Below the pieces are notes generated by a model. The model was not told where the DNA came from. It searched no databases and saw nothing but the letters and a program-made list of their open reading frames with translations. A program made the translations under genes and the position numbers. Positions 36,917 to 46,210 of a stretch of DNA of 64,000 nt are shown one piece after another. Location of the stretch: positions 62,001 through 126,000 of the forward strand of contig CANNGA010000008.1 in the NCBI GenBank assembly GCA_947504035.1, written 5' to 3'. Each line of letters begins with the position of its first letter. Within the stretch, counting starts at the first letter, position 1. This DNA comes from an uncultured Flavobacteriaceae bacterium. Its GTDB lineage: Bacteria; Bacteroidota; Bacteroidia; Flavobacteriales; Flavobacteriaceae.

Positions 36917-38040
36917 CAACGCAAATAGGAGTCGCAATCCTGATAATACTTTGTATAACAGGTTGTAATTCTCAACCTAAAAACATAACACAAAAAGACA
37001 ACCCAATGAAGTGGAGTTTAACACCAATACCTAGCGAAACAGGAGCTATTAGTTTTGATTATAGGCTTAATCAATATTTTGTCTTAAATAAATTAACCGG
37101 GTTTATGACAGGGAATAATAGTTTAGCAGAAATACATCGCTCTGTTATTGAAGATAGACCCTATTATAAAAAAAATTATAATACAGTTTTATTTAAAACA
37201 GAAGATGGCGGTCTATCCTTTAAAAAACAAACTTTGGGTAAAGGGACTCTAAGCAGTATTACAAATGATACTTCTGGAAACTTATATATCATAAAAGAAA
37301 CTTATAAAAAAGATACTCAACCTTCTCAGTATACTGTTTTAAAATCTACAGATACAGGTGAAACATGGAAAACTATAAGTGATTTTAATACCGAGAAAAT
37401 TTTTAAAGTGCAGTTTTACAGCGCACACAAAGGCATTGCATGTGTAGACAAGGATAATGGTGTAGCGCTATTAAAAACTAACAATGGAGGAAAGACTTGG
37501 GAAGCCTTAAGTATAACAAAGCAAGGGGTAAGTATTTATAATCTTTTTTTTATAAATGAAAATGAATTATACACTACTTATGAGGAAGACAACCTTACGG
37601 GAACAGTAACTATTAAGTTTAGCACGGGAGAGGCTAAAGTACACCAATGTAATTTGCCTTCTGGCTATACCTTTGATGTTTTTTTTAAAGACGACCTTAC
37701 AGGAGATTGGTATACTCAAGTTTATAATTATGATGAATTGCACCCTTTAATGGTTTATAACCATACTAAGCAAAGATTAATCACCTATGATTTTGAGAAT
37801 GATAGAGACCAAACTACTGTAGGAGTTCATATTTCAGGAGGGTTTATAAGTGTGTTAAGAAGTGATAATGGAAAAATTAACTATTACTATAGTGAAGACA
37901 ATGGGAAACAGTGGTATAAAGAAAGCTTGCCTGATTTTTTAGCAGATAGTCACCCCGTAGCCCTCTATGGCAAAGGTTTGGTGTGGGTAAAATCCATTCA
38001 AAATCTGTATAATTTGCAAGTACGACAACCTAATTTTTAA
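36904..38040 (+). CDS. Putative immunity lipoprotein with BNR/Asp-box-like repeats
   Basis: The 378-residue protein has a lipoprotein signal with lipid-acceptor Cys21 (LCITGCNSQ). It contains repeated Asp-box-like motifs (KTEDGGLSFKK, KSTDTGETWKT, KTNNGGKTWEA, YSEDNGKQWYKE), suggesting a beta-propeller related to Ycf48/sialidase-type folds. Its ATG lies 13 bases inside the DUF4280 effector gene, so translation is coupled. By position I propose it protects against that effector in the periplasm. A decayed partial copy of this gene lies at 38695-39127. Confidence 0.75.
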   Translation: MVKITTQIGVAILIILCITGCNSQPKNITQKDNPMKWSLTPIPSETGAISFDYRLNQYFVLNKLTGFMTGNNSLAEIHRSVIEDRPYYKKNYNTVLFKTEDGGLSFKKQTLGKGTLSSITNDTSGNLYIIKETYKKDTQPSQYTVLKSTDTGETWKTISDFNTEKIFKVQFYSAHKGIACVDKDNGVALLKTNNGGKTWEALSITKQGVSIYNLFFINENELYTTYEEDNLTGTVTIKFSTGEAKVHQCNLPSGYTFDVFFKDDLTGDWYTQVYNYDELHPLMVYNHTKQRLITYDFENDRDQTTVGVHISGGFISVLRSDNGKINYYYSEDNGKQWYKESLPDFLADSHPVALYGKGLVWVKSIQNLYNLQVRQPNF

Positions 38041-38042
38041 GA

Positions 38043-38678
38043 ATGAAGATATTAAGGTATCTCATATTGGTAATATTTGTTTTAGGTTGTAAGACAAGAT
38101 ATATTACTCAAGAAAAATTAAAGAGTGGTTTCGAAGTTTTTGATGTAGAGGACTATTATAAGAAAAAAGAAAAAGAACAAAATTATTATTTTGAAAAAAA
38201 TAATTATATAAAATTAGAGGGTACTAGACAAGTTGAATATTCGAAATTGATAGCTCCAAATAATGACTATTATACCATATATAAAGAATTTTATGGCAAC
38301 GGTAATATTAAAGAAAAAGGCCTACTATTTGGTCATGTTAAAATAGGTATTTGGGAATATTATAATGAAAAAGGAAAATTGATAAGAACAGAAAATGAAG
38401 ATGAGAAGCTTTCTAAAACGTTCAATTATAATAATATTATAGATTTTTTACATGAACGCGGTAAAATCAATAAATACCACAGAAATGCGACACATGAATT
38501 GTCTACTAGTTTTAGGAAGTTAGATGGTGTTTGGAAGTGGGGTGTAGGTGTTTATTACAATAAGACCAAAAAGAAAATAATCACGTATCAAGCACACCGT
38601 TATCAATTTGATATAAACGGAAATGTGTTATCTATGGAAGAGAACGTTAAAATATTAAGCGGTGGTGCTGTACACTAA
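38043..38678 (+). CDS. Small lipoprotein with MORN-like repeat
   Basis: The 211-residue protein has a lipobox with Cys16 (LVIFVLGCK) and one clear MORN_2-like stretch (FYGNGNIKEKGLLFGHVKIG). It is AT-rich and starts 2 bases after the BNR lipoprotein, within the same operon. MORN-type proteins often occur as immunity or accessory proteins near Bacteroidota toxins. A function cannot be assigned. Confidence 0.7.
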   Translation: MKILRYLILVIFVLGCKTRYITQEKLKSGFEVFDVEDYYKKKEKEQNYYFEKNNYIKLEGTRQVEYSKLIAPNNDYYTIYKEFYGNGNIKEKGLLFGHVKIGIWEYYNEKGKLIRTENEDEKLSKTFNYNNIIDFLHERGKINKYHRNATHELSTSFRKLDGVWKWGVGVYYNKTKKKIITYQAHRYQFDINGNVLSMEENVKILSGGAVH

Positions 38679-38694
38679 TGTACACTATTTTGAA

Positions 38695-39127
38695 ATGAAG
38701 AAACAAATTTTAGTCTTGATTCTGGAGGTGTTTTCTGTGTTGGGTTCTAATTCTCAACCTAAAAACATAACACAAGAAGACACCCCAATACAGTGGGGTT
38801 TAATACCAATACCTAGTGAAACAGGTTCGATTGGTTTTGGTTATAGATTTAAGCAATATTTGATACTAAATAAGTTAGTTGATTTTATAATAGGTAATAA
38901 TATGGGAGCTGAAATTAGTAAGTCAGTAGAACAAAATGTCATTAAACCATAATAATTGTAATGTTGGTTTATTTAAAACTGAAAACAATGCGAAGCAATG
39001 GCATAAAGAACGTTTACCCGATTTTTTAGCAGATAGTCACCCCATAGCCCTCTATGGTAAAGGTTTGGTATGGGTAAAGTCGATTCAAAATCTGTATAAT
39101 TTGCAAGTACGGCAGCCTAATTTATAA
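38695..39127 (+). pseudogene. Decayed, internally deleted copy of the 36904-38040 lipoprotein gene
   Basis: The first part (38695-38952) repeats the N-terminus of the upstream lipoprotein (NSQPKNITQEDTPIQWGL, IPIPSETGS), but the lipobox Cys has become Ser (LGSNSQ instead of TGCNSQ). It then stops. A second frame (38936-39127) repeats the C-terminus (LPDFLADSHPIALYGKGL and the ending NLQVRQPNL). The middle ~230 residues are missing and the two parts are in different frames. This is a partial tandem duplication that has decayed. Confidence 0.85.
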
Positions 39128-39250
39128 GACGAAAAGACTTTAAAGTTTCAGTAAATATGAAATCGACATGTAAAAAGTAACACACAACCGAATGGTTATT
39201 TTTAATAGCCAAGGTCGCAGGTGATTTTTGAAAAGCAATAAAATAAAAAC

Positions 39251-42200
39251 ATGACAAACAAAGACATAATCGTAATAGAGGCCAATGGTGTTAATGAGAT
39301 AGAAATAGGTGATGGCGCAAAACTTAGCCTTGTAAAGGCAGGAGAAGGTAAACGTCTTAGTGTAAATAATAAAGCACCAAATGAAAAAATGCGCTGGATA
39401 TGGATTGCGGCCAAATATTTACCCATAGCAAAAACCTTCGCATTAGGACAAACCTATCCAGAATGGGGCGAATGGAAAACTAAAAATGCCGAAGCCCCTA
39501 TCGATGTATTTGGAATTGGCAAACAGTACTTAATAACAGATAAAAGCGTTAGTATCAAAGCGCAAAAAGCAGAAGCACTCAATAAAGGGGTTATTTTCTA
39601 TGCCGAAGCCTTTAGGGAACAGCCCAGCTTAACCCATGGGCATTACATTGCAACTATAGACGAACCGAAAATACTATCGGCCTATTTTGCACGGTACAAA
39701 GATGAGTTTAAGTACCCAGGCGAACAAGGTAAAAGCAATGTGTATACCTATAAAAATTCAATACGCCTATATATTCTGGGGCACATGCTGCCGAATTATA
39801 CCGTGCCCTACCATAATTTTGCATTATTCGAAGTAGATATATATGATGATGAAGGGCAGAAAGTTACAGAGACGCCTTTACAATTTTTTCAAAAAAGTAA
39901 TCGTAGCACCTTTACAATAAATACCTTGACGGAGTTGAATATACCCATCGACGAGGCTTGGCGCTCCAAAAGTAAACACAAAGAAAACACCATAAAAACA
40001 TACCATGCGCAGATAAAAACAACACTATACAGTAATGAAGATGCCGTAACTGGGCAGCCAGTAAGTGACGTTGAATCTGAGCGATTAATAACAGCCAACC
40101 CTAATCCTAAAAACAACAATTCGGTACTAAAGTATACCAATAAATTTAATAGTGTAGCGCCTAATAACGAAGATATTGTAGTAACTTATACCACAGAAGA
40201 CGAGGCGGTAAGTAAAGGCGGGTTTTGGTCTTTAGGTAGGGATAGCAATCGTGGTAAAGCACATGCCAAACGTTATAAGACAAAAATATTTAGGGAAGTG
40301 TTTTCTACCAAAGACGCGGAGGTCCTCGAGGGACAGCAAACCACATTTCAGGTAAAGTACAATAGCATGACTGTTATTTTAGACAAGTACGAAGCTTCTA
40401 AAACCAATATGCTTACGGTTATTGGCGATGTGGAGTACAGCAGTAAAAAGGTGCATCCCTGTAAATACTCTAAGCTTACTATAAGCCATAAAAGCAGAAA
40501 TACACCTTTTGTGTTGTTCGATGAGGATAAAAAAACAAAAAAAGTGGTAGACCATACCAATTTGGCCTTTGGTATCCTGGCAGGAGAAACACAAGAAACT
40601 ATAAAAATACTAGCCGAAGGTTTAAACATACAAGACTACCATCCAGACCATAAGAATCCTCCCATATGTCATGGCATTACCACGGCGCGTGTACGTCTTA
40701 AAAACTTTATGCTTAAAGACAAGCCTAAGCGCCATACCAACCAAGAAGACTTTAAGCACAATACCATTAAGGATGTATTTTCTATGGAAAAAGCTTATGC
40801 CTTGTACCCTAACAGTACCTTTGGCATCCTGCCCAAAGAATTTGATAAAAGCGTGCCAGGCGACGAAAGCATAGATATAAGCAAGCAAGCTGTAGATTTT
40901 GAATATCTAGACAGCGCAAACGAAAAAGGCATCGCTCTTAAAGTGGGGTATTTGTATAATAAAACGTATGATACTAGAGCTGAAAAGTGGCTAGGCAATA
41001 CTCTTGGTGAATTTACGAATGATCTATTAGATATAGCATGGGTGTGCCGCTATTTTGTTTTTATGAAAAATGTAAAACAAACTTATATGGTGCCTATAAG
41101 CACATGCCGCTACCCTAACCAATTAGCAAAAATAGAAGTGTTCCCAGATTTTGAATGGTGGATAAACTTAAAATATAATTATGAAAATAGCTTGTACGTG
41201 CACGAAAACCCAAAATACAAACATCGTGTATTTACTACCACAAAAAAACAAACCAATAAAAAACTAAAAGCGCATAAAACTAAAAAGAGCAAACAATCTG
41301 ACTGGTCGCATAAATTAGATATAGATGTAGGCTATAAAGTAAATGGTTCCACAAATACCCAGTGGAGTTTAGGGGATGGTTTTTCTTTTATGAAAACAAT
41401 AAACTTTATACTGTATGCTTTTGAAATTATGGAAGACCTTTTTCTAACCAAAGAGGTGAAGAAAATATCAGAAAAAGGAAGACCATTAGAAGAGCTTATA
41501 AGTATAGGTGAAGCTGTTAAAGATGCCCAATCTGTATCGGTATCTAATGGTAAGCTGTTAAAGCCAGGTGAAAAACCAGACTATAAGGCTACCATGGAAC
41601 GACGTGCAGGCATTAGAAAAACAAAAGACTTACCTGTAAGTTTCAGCTTAGCTAGGCCGTCTTTTGCTGCAGGAGTTCACTTTAAATACGAACGCAGTAA
41701 AAATAATCCACAAGTAATGGATTATTTTTTTAAAGTTAAAGGCAAGGCAGAACCGCTAACAACCCTGACAGGACGACTTGATTTGTTATATTTTGCCCAA
41801 TTTCTTGGTCCTGTAGGTGTAATGATTGGACGTATAAATAGCGTTTTTAGTGGAATTAATTTTTTCACCTGTGGTGCTGTAGAAGTTGATTATGAATTAG
41901 ATTTGATCGGGAAATTGGCAGCTAATATTTCTTTATCAGGAAATTACCATGGAACGGATGGTATAGGTATAGATATTAATGCTAATTTACCTGTAACCTT
42001 AGGTATAACAGTAGGGGGATCTTTGAAATATGATTTTGGGACAGTAGAAGGCATGGCAGCTATAGAAGCTAATGCTATGGCAGACTTTGATATAGTTGTC
42101 CTTGAAGATAAGCGAAATGAAAAATATGGAGGAAGTTTATACTTTAAAGGATTAAAAGCTGTTTTTACCCTAAAATTTAGTAGAAAAGAGGATAAATCTG

Positions 42201-42322
42201 AAAGAACACCAAAAAAGATGTCTAAACTAGAAAAATCAGGTAGAGATAATGAGTCTAAACAAAAAGAAATTATTATTATGGACCCCTCTAAAGAACCTCT
42301 TAAGTTTAACTTTTTTGATTAA
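39251..42322 (+). CDS. Large putative T6SS effector with polymorphic C-terminal region
   Basis: I recognise no named domain in this 1023-residue protein. It lacks a signal peptide. Residues ~1-370 are a beta-rich N-terminal region. Residues ~370-571 form a core whose DNA is repeated almost exactly at 44282-44885. Residues ~572-1023 are variable. The C-terminal part carries glycine-rich amphipathic beta sequence and a hydrophobic stretch (LDLLYFAQFLGPVGVMIGRI, about 842-861), suggesting a membrane-acting toxin. An immunity-type lipoprotein gene starts 3 bases after it. Its place behind vgrG/PAAR genes makes T6SS delivery likely. That role is inferred from context. Confidence 0.68.
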   Translation: MTNKDIIVIEANGVNEIEIGDGAKLSLVKAGEGKRLSVNNKAPNEKMRWIWIAAKYLPIAKTFALGQTYPEWGEWKTKNAEAPIDVFGIGKQYLITDKSVSIKAQKAEALNKGVIFYAEAFREQPSLTHGHYIATIDEPKILSAYFARYKDEFKYPGEQGKSNVYTYKNSIRLYILGHMLPNYTVPYHNFALFEVDIYDDEGQKVTETPLQFFQKSNRSTFTINTLTELNIPIDEAWRSKSKHKENTIKTYHAQIKTTLYSNEDAVTGQPVSDVESERLITANPNPKNNNSVLKYTNKFNSVAPNNEDIVVTYTTEDEAVSKGGFWSLGRDSNRGKAHAKRYKTKIFREVFSTKDAEVLEGQQTTFQVKYNSMTVILDKYEASKTNMLTVIGDVEYSSKKVHPCKYSKLTISHKSRNTPFVLFDEDKKTKKVVDHTNLAFGILAGETQETIKILAEGLNIQDYHPDHKNPPICHGITTARVRLKNFMLKDKPKRHTNQEDFKHNTIKDVFSMEKAYALYPNSTFGILPKEFDKSVPGDESIDISKQAVDFEYLDSANEKGIALKVGYLYNKTYDTRAEKWLGNTLGEFTNDLLDIAWVCRYFVFMKNVKQTYMVPISTCRYPNQLAKIEVFPDFEWWINLKYNYENSLYVHENPKYKHRVFTTTKKQTNKKLKAHKTKKSKQSDWSHKLDIDVGYKVNGSTNTQWSLGDGFSFMKTINFILYAFEIMEDLFLTKEVKKISEKGRPLEELISIGEAVKDAQSVSVSNGKLLKPGEKPDYKATMERRAGIRKTKDLPVSFSLARPSFAAGVHFKYERSKNNPQVMDYFFKVKGKAEPLTTLTGRLDLLYFAQFLGPVGVMIGRINSVFSGINFFTCGAVEVDYELDLIGKLAANISLSGNYHGTDGIGIDINANLPVTLGITVGGSLKYDFGTVEGMAAIEANAMADFDIVVLEDKRNEKYGGSLYFKGLKAVFTLKFSRKEDKSERTPKKMSKLEKSGRDNESKQKEIIIMDPSKEPLKFNFFD
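40358..40961 (+). repeat. Effector core repeat, copy 1 (inside the full-length effector)
   Basis: This ~600-bp stretch encodes effector residues ~370-571. It is nearly identical to 44282-44885, with only scattered base changes, and both copies diverge abruptly after the codons for GYLYNK. Confidence 0.92.
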
Positions 42323-42325
42323 CCT

Positions 42326-43270
42326 ATGAAACCAATTTTAACATTAATGGCTGTTATAATCTTTACGTGCTGTAAAGGACAAGAGACAAAAGAAAATATA
42401 AACAACGTAGAACAAAAAATGAAAAATTCTAAAATTAAAAAATATGAATATAGGCATAATAAAAAAATATTTTATGGTATTGGAATCTCTGCATTTGCTT
42501 CTGTAGAAGTATATATAAACGATATACTTATAGCTAAAAAGGAAACTGCAGGAAATATTTCGTTAGGTGTGGAACTTAATGAATGGTTATTAGAAAACGG
42601 TCTACATACCTATAAAGTACGCTATTTGCCGCAAAAGGGGAAAAGTATGGTTTTTCCTTATTTGTTAGAGGAAACAGATATTACAATAGACCATTGGGAG
42701 TATGTCGAAAATTCAGTAGAAAAACCTTTGTCTAAAAAAGAAAATTATACAGAAGAACGCATGCGAATACCTGTACCGCCAACTGAAGTACCTGTTTGGG
42801 AAGTAACAGGTAAATTTGAAGTTATAGATTTGCCTTATAAATTACAAGGATGGAAAAATAGTCTAGATTTATCCAAAATAGATAGAGACGAATTGGAAAA
42901 AGAAGTAGTTGATTATTATAAGTATTTAAGGAATTTATTAAATAATGGTGAAGTAGAAGAATATTTAAGTCAAAGTTTACAGAAGGATCAAGAAATTGCT
43001 ACTTCGATGTATGATGAAAATTTAGATTGGTATACAGGAAAAGAACGAAAAAATGAATTGATAGATGATTGTAAAGGTAAAATGTTAGAAATTGAAAATT
43101 ACAAGATGGAGATTTTTGGAAAAGGAAAATTAGTGAAATTAGTAAGGGTAGATGAAATATTAAGAAATAAAAGCTGCTTACAATCAGAATCAGAAACCGC
43201 GTATACTTCATATGGAGTTATTCTTCATAAACCCAAAGGTTTAGACAGTTTCAAAATTATACGTAAATAG
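42326..43270 (+). CDS. Immunity-type lipoprotein A1
   Basis: The 314-residue lipoprotein has a lipobox (IIFTCCKGQ). It has a beta-rich N-terminal half with VEVYINDILIAKK, and the array-wide signature GWKNSLDLSKIDRDELEKEVV at about residues 174-194, ending HKPKGLDSFKIIRK. It starts 3 bases after the stop of the large effector and is therefore its likely cognate immunity protein, acting from the periplasmic face of a membrane. The nearest relative is the next gene, A2. The family is not one I can name. Confidence 0.72.
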   Translation: MKPILTLMAVIIFTCCKGQETKENINNVEQKMKNSKIKKYEYRHNKKIFYGIGISAFASVEVYINDILIAKKETAGNISLGVELNEWLLENGLHTYKVRYLPQKGKSMVFPYLLEETDITIDHWEYVENSVEKPLSKKENYTEERMRIPVPPTEVPVWEVTGKFEVIDLPYKLQGWKNSLDLSKIDRDELEKEVVDYYKYLRNLLNNGEVEEYLSQSLQKDQEIATSMYDENLDWYTGKERKNELIDDCKGKMLEIENYKMEIFGKGKLVKLVRVDEILRNKSCLQSESETAYTSYGVILHKPKGLDSFKIIRK

Positions 43271-43275
43271 CTATT

Positions 43276-44211
43276 ATGAGAAGTTTTTTTTGTGTGTTAT
43301 TAAGTTTTTTTAGTGGAATGTTGCTAATCAGTTGTGGACAAAACAAACATGAATCAACAAAAAACTATAGAATGATGAATTATAAATACAAAACAGATAA
43401 ACGCCCTAGTTATGGTATAGAATACAACACTACTTTAAAATGTGAGTTATGGGTTAATGGAATAAGGATTGTCAGAAATTATAAAGTGAACCAAAAATCG
43501 AATGCCGAAATAATTAATGATTTATTGTTAGGTAATGGTAAGCATCAGTTTACTATGAAGTTTTTTCCTAATGCAACCAATGCCACAGACAGTCTAATAA
43601 CCCAAGAGGATATGGGGTGGACCAAAATTAAGTTGGTAAAAGCCGAAGTAATTCCCAATTCCCCTTATGGAGAAACTAAAAACAGAGAAGAGTTAGTTGA
43701 TTTTAAAATACCTGAAATACCAGCTCCTGTGCCCTATTTTGAATTTACAGGTGAGTTTGAAGTTAATGATTTGCCTTACGAGTTAAAAGGCTGGAAAAAT
43801 AGTCAAGACCTCTCTAAAATAGATAAAGATGAACTAAAAAAAGAAGTGGTCAATTACTATAAATATGTTAGAAATTTACTAAATGAAGGAAATGTAAAAG
43901 AATTTTATGAGAATGATTCTCAAAGAACTACAGAAATTGCTATTGCTACATATGAAACACATCTAATAGAAAAAGATGAAATAGAAAATAAAGAAGATTT
44001 GATTACTAATTGCAAAGGAAGGATGTATGAAATAGAGAATTATACTGTTGTTTTATCTAGTAATAATAAATGTGTGTTTTTAGTTCGTTCTGATAAAGAA
44101 TTTTATAATTGGCACTCAATGGTGTATGAAACTGAATATAAATGGGCAGCAGTACCAATTGTAATTCACAAACCCAAAGGTTCAGACAGTTTCAAAATTA
44201 TACGTAAATAG
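43276..44211 (+). CDS. Immunity-type lipoprotein A2
   Basis: The 311-residue lipoprotein (Cys20 in LLISCGQ) is a paralogue of A1, with the shared signature GWKNSQDLSKIDKDELKKEVV and the same ending HKPKGSDSFKIIRK. It starts 5 bases after A1. There is no toxin gene directly before it, so it may be a retained immunity gene from a lost or displaced toxin, or may broaden protection. Confidence 0.72.
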   Translation: MRSFFCVLLSFFSGMLLISCGQNKHESTKNYRMMNYKYKTDKRPSYGIEYNTTLKCELWVNGIRIVRNYKVNQKSNAEIINDLLLGNGKHQFTMKFFPNATNATDSLITQEDMGWTKIKLVKAEVIPNSPYGETKNREELVDFKIPEIPAPVPYFEFTGEFEVNDLPYELKGWKNSQDLSKIDKDELKKEVVNYYKYVRNLLNEGNVKEFYENDSQRTTEIAIATYETHLIEKDEIENKEDLITNCKGRMYEIENYTVVLSSNNKCVFLVRSDKEFYNWHSMVYETEYKWAAVPIVIHKPKGSDSFKIIRK

Positions 44212-44281
44212 CTGTTTTTAGGTATTTTTATTTCTTAGTAAAATTCTGTTAAGTAGTTTCAGTTTAATCTAATTTAGTTAA

Positions 44282-44885
44282 TACAATAGCATGACTGTTA
44301 TTTTAGACAAGTACGAAGCTTCTAAAACCAACATGCTTACGGTTATTGGCGATGTGGAGTACAGCAGTAAAAAGGTGCATCCCTGTAAATACTCTAAGCT
44401 TACTATAAGCCATAAAAGCAGAAATACACCTTTTGTGTTGTTCGATGAGGATAAAAAAACAAAAAAAGTGGTAGACCATACCAATTTGGCTTTTGGTATT
44501 GTGGCAGGAGAAACACAAGAAACTATAAAAATACTAGCCGAAGGTTTAAACATACAAGACTACCATCCAGACCATAAGAATCCTCCCATATGTCATGGCA
44601 TTACCACGGCGCGTGTACGTCTTAAAAACTTTATGCTTAAAGACAAGCCTAAGCGCCATACCAACCAAGAAGACTTTAAGCACAATACCATTAAGGATGT
44701 ATTTTCTATGGAAAAAGCCTATGTCTTGTTCCCTAACAGTACCTTTGGCATCCTGCCCAAAGAATTTGATAAAAGTGTAGCAGGTGATGAAAGCATAGAT
44801 ATAACCAAGCAAGCTGTAGATTTTGAGTATCTAGACAGCCCTAACGAAAAAGGTATTGCTCTTAAAGTGGGGTATTTGTATAATA
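44282..44885 (+). repeat. Effector core repeat, copy 2 (orphan cassette)
   Basis: This is the near-identical copy of 40358-40961. An in-frame TAA (44279-44281) lies directly before the first repeated base, so no longer reading frame enters the copy from upstream. Confidence 0.92.
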
Positions 44886-46210
44886 AGAATTATGACAATA
44901 GGGTCTTAAATTTTTTGGCTTATGAAACAAGTTATTTAAAAACCAATCAATTTTTAGAATCATTAAAAAATGTTTGGGCAATTAGTTATTTATATAAAAT
45001 AGTAAAAGGAGAATCTATAGTTCAATCTTATTTTGTACCAATAACTACATGCAGGTACCCTAATCAGCTAGCAAAAATAGTTCTGTACCCCGATATCAAA
45101 TGGGTAATAAACCTTAACTATAACATTAAAGAACCATTATATTACAAACAAACTCCAACCGAAATGGAGTTTCACAAACTATCTGGAGCAGCAGATATGT
45201 CTGGTCAAATTAAACGTAAGCAAGAGGCAGCCACAGCAAAACATATTGCAACTGCTTATCAAAACCAAAAAAGTGAATTTGGTATCTATGTAGAGTGTGA
45301 GGTAGATGGGAGTAGTAAAATTAAACTAGGAAAAGACTTTGCAGAGAAGTTTAGAAAAATGTTGGCTCCTTTGACTTGGATTTCTAGTTTTATGGATGAT
45401 AAACTGGCTGTGTCAAATGCTAAAGCTGAACAGGAAAAGCTTAAATTATCAGGTAAAAAAGGACTACTTGCTCGTTTGAATAAGTTACCCATGAGTTTTG
45501 AGATTATAGCCCCCAATATCGGAGTAGGGCTTGGAATAGGATATGGCGAAACTCAAGGGCATGAGGTAGGATATGAACTAGCAGGGAGACTGTTAATGAA
45601 TCCTATAATAGGTGCAAATGTTACGCTTGATATATTAGCTCTAGGAAGTAAATTAAAACCGTGGGGAGCCATTATTGACGCCTTAGATATTGCAGCATGG
45701 CTAGCTGAATTCTGTTCTGGAGGTAGAATGGAGTTAGAATATGAAATAACCTTAAAATTCACCGCAGAGATTTTATTAGTGGGCACTGGTAGTGCGGATG
45801 GGAATAATAAACCCGCAGAATTGAAGTATAATTTCGCAAGTAAGAAATATGCCGGAAATATAGCTTTACAAGGCAGATTGAAAGGAGAAATTACTTTTAA
45901 ATTTGGTATTAAACTAAAAGCAAAAGTGGAAACTGCTAATGCTGAACCATCTAAGGAAAGTGATCGAAAAATGGAAGAAATAGCCGGAGCAGGTATTGAA
46001 GCTGGTGCCCATTCAGAAGTATCATTAACTCTAGGTGAAAACTTTGGAGAAAAAGATAACTTTACTTCAGATTTTTATTTTTCAGGAGTTACCGTGTTTA
46101 TAAAATTACGAGCAGGTAGAAAAAAACAAAAAAATCCGTCACCTCTTGATATTATACCTGATTTTGAAAAATCTTTTGATGTATTAAAGAATAAAGGAGA
46201 ATATAAATAA
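44291..46210 (+). CDS. Orphan effector cassette: effector core with a different C-terminal region
   Basis: This 639-codon frame begins at a Met internal to the effector core (MTVILDKYEASK). Residues 1-~198 match residues ~373-571 of the large effector. The rest differs apart from islands such as TTCRYPNQLAKI and WVINLNYN. The C-terminal half has glycine-rich beta sequence, a hydrophobic helix (GAIIDALDIAAWLAEF, ~458-473) and the ending FDVLKNKGEYK. It lacks the first ~372 effector residues that probably carry delivery information. It may be silent, expressed as a short protein, or a donor for recombination. The B1 lipoprotein start overlaps its stop (TAATG). Confidence 0.7.
   Translation: MTVILDKYEASKTNMLTVIGDVEYSSKKVHPCKYSKLTISHKSRNTPFVLFDEDKKTKKVVDHTNLAFGIVAGETQETIKILAEGLNIQDYHPDHKNPPICHGITTARVRLKNFMLKDKPKRHTNQEDFKHNTIKDVFSMEKAYVLFPNSTFGILPKEFDKSVAGDESIDITKQAVDFEYLDSPNEKGIALKVGYLYNKNYDNRVLNFLAYETSYLKTNQFLESLKNVWAISYLYKIVKGESIVQSYFVPITTCRYPNQLAKIVLYPDIKWVINLNYNIKEPLYYKQTPTEMEFHKLSGAADMSGQIKRKQEAATAKHIATAYQNQKSEFGIYVECEVDGSSKIKLGKDFAEKFRKMLAPLTWISSFMDDKLAVSNAKAEQEKLKLSGKKGLLARLNKLPMSFEIIAPNIGVGLGIGYGETQGHEVGYELAGRLLMNPIIGANVTLDILALGSKLKPWGAIIDALDIAAWLAEFCSGGRMELEYEITLKFTAEILLVGTGSADGNNKPAELKYNFASKKYAGNIALQGRLKGEITFKFGIKLKAKVETANAEPSKESDRKMEEIAGAGIEAGAHSEVSLTLGENFGEKDNFTSDFYFSGVTVFIKLRAGRKKQKNPSPLDIIPDFEKSFDVLKNKGEYK

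Noticed and set aside
32250-39127. The tssD-vgrG set considered as a contractile phage tail or extracellular injection system
   Set aside because: TssD and DUF4280 are of the Bacteroidota T6SS type, and no sheath, baseplate or tape-measure genes are present.
44303-44812. Open frames on the minus strand conserved in both effector core copies (also at 40379-40888)
   Set aside because: They are conserved only because the plus-strand core is duplicated. They lack start context and family similarity.
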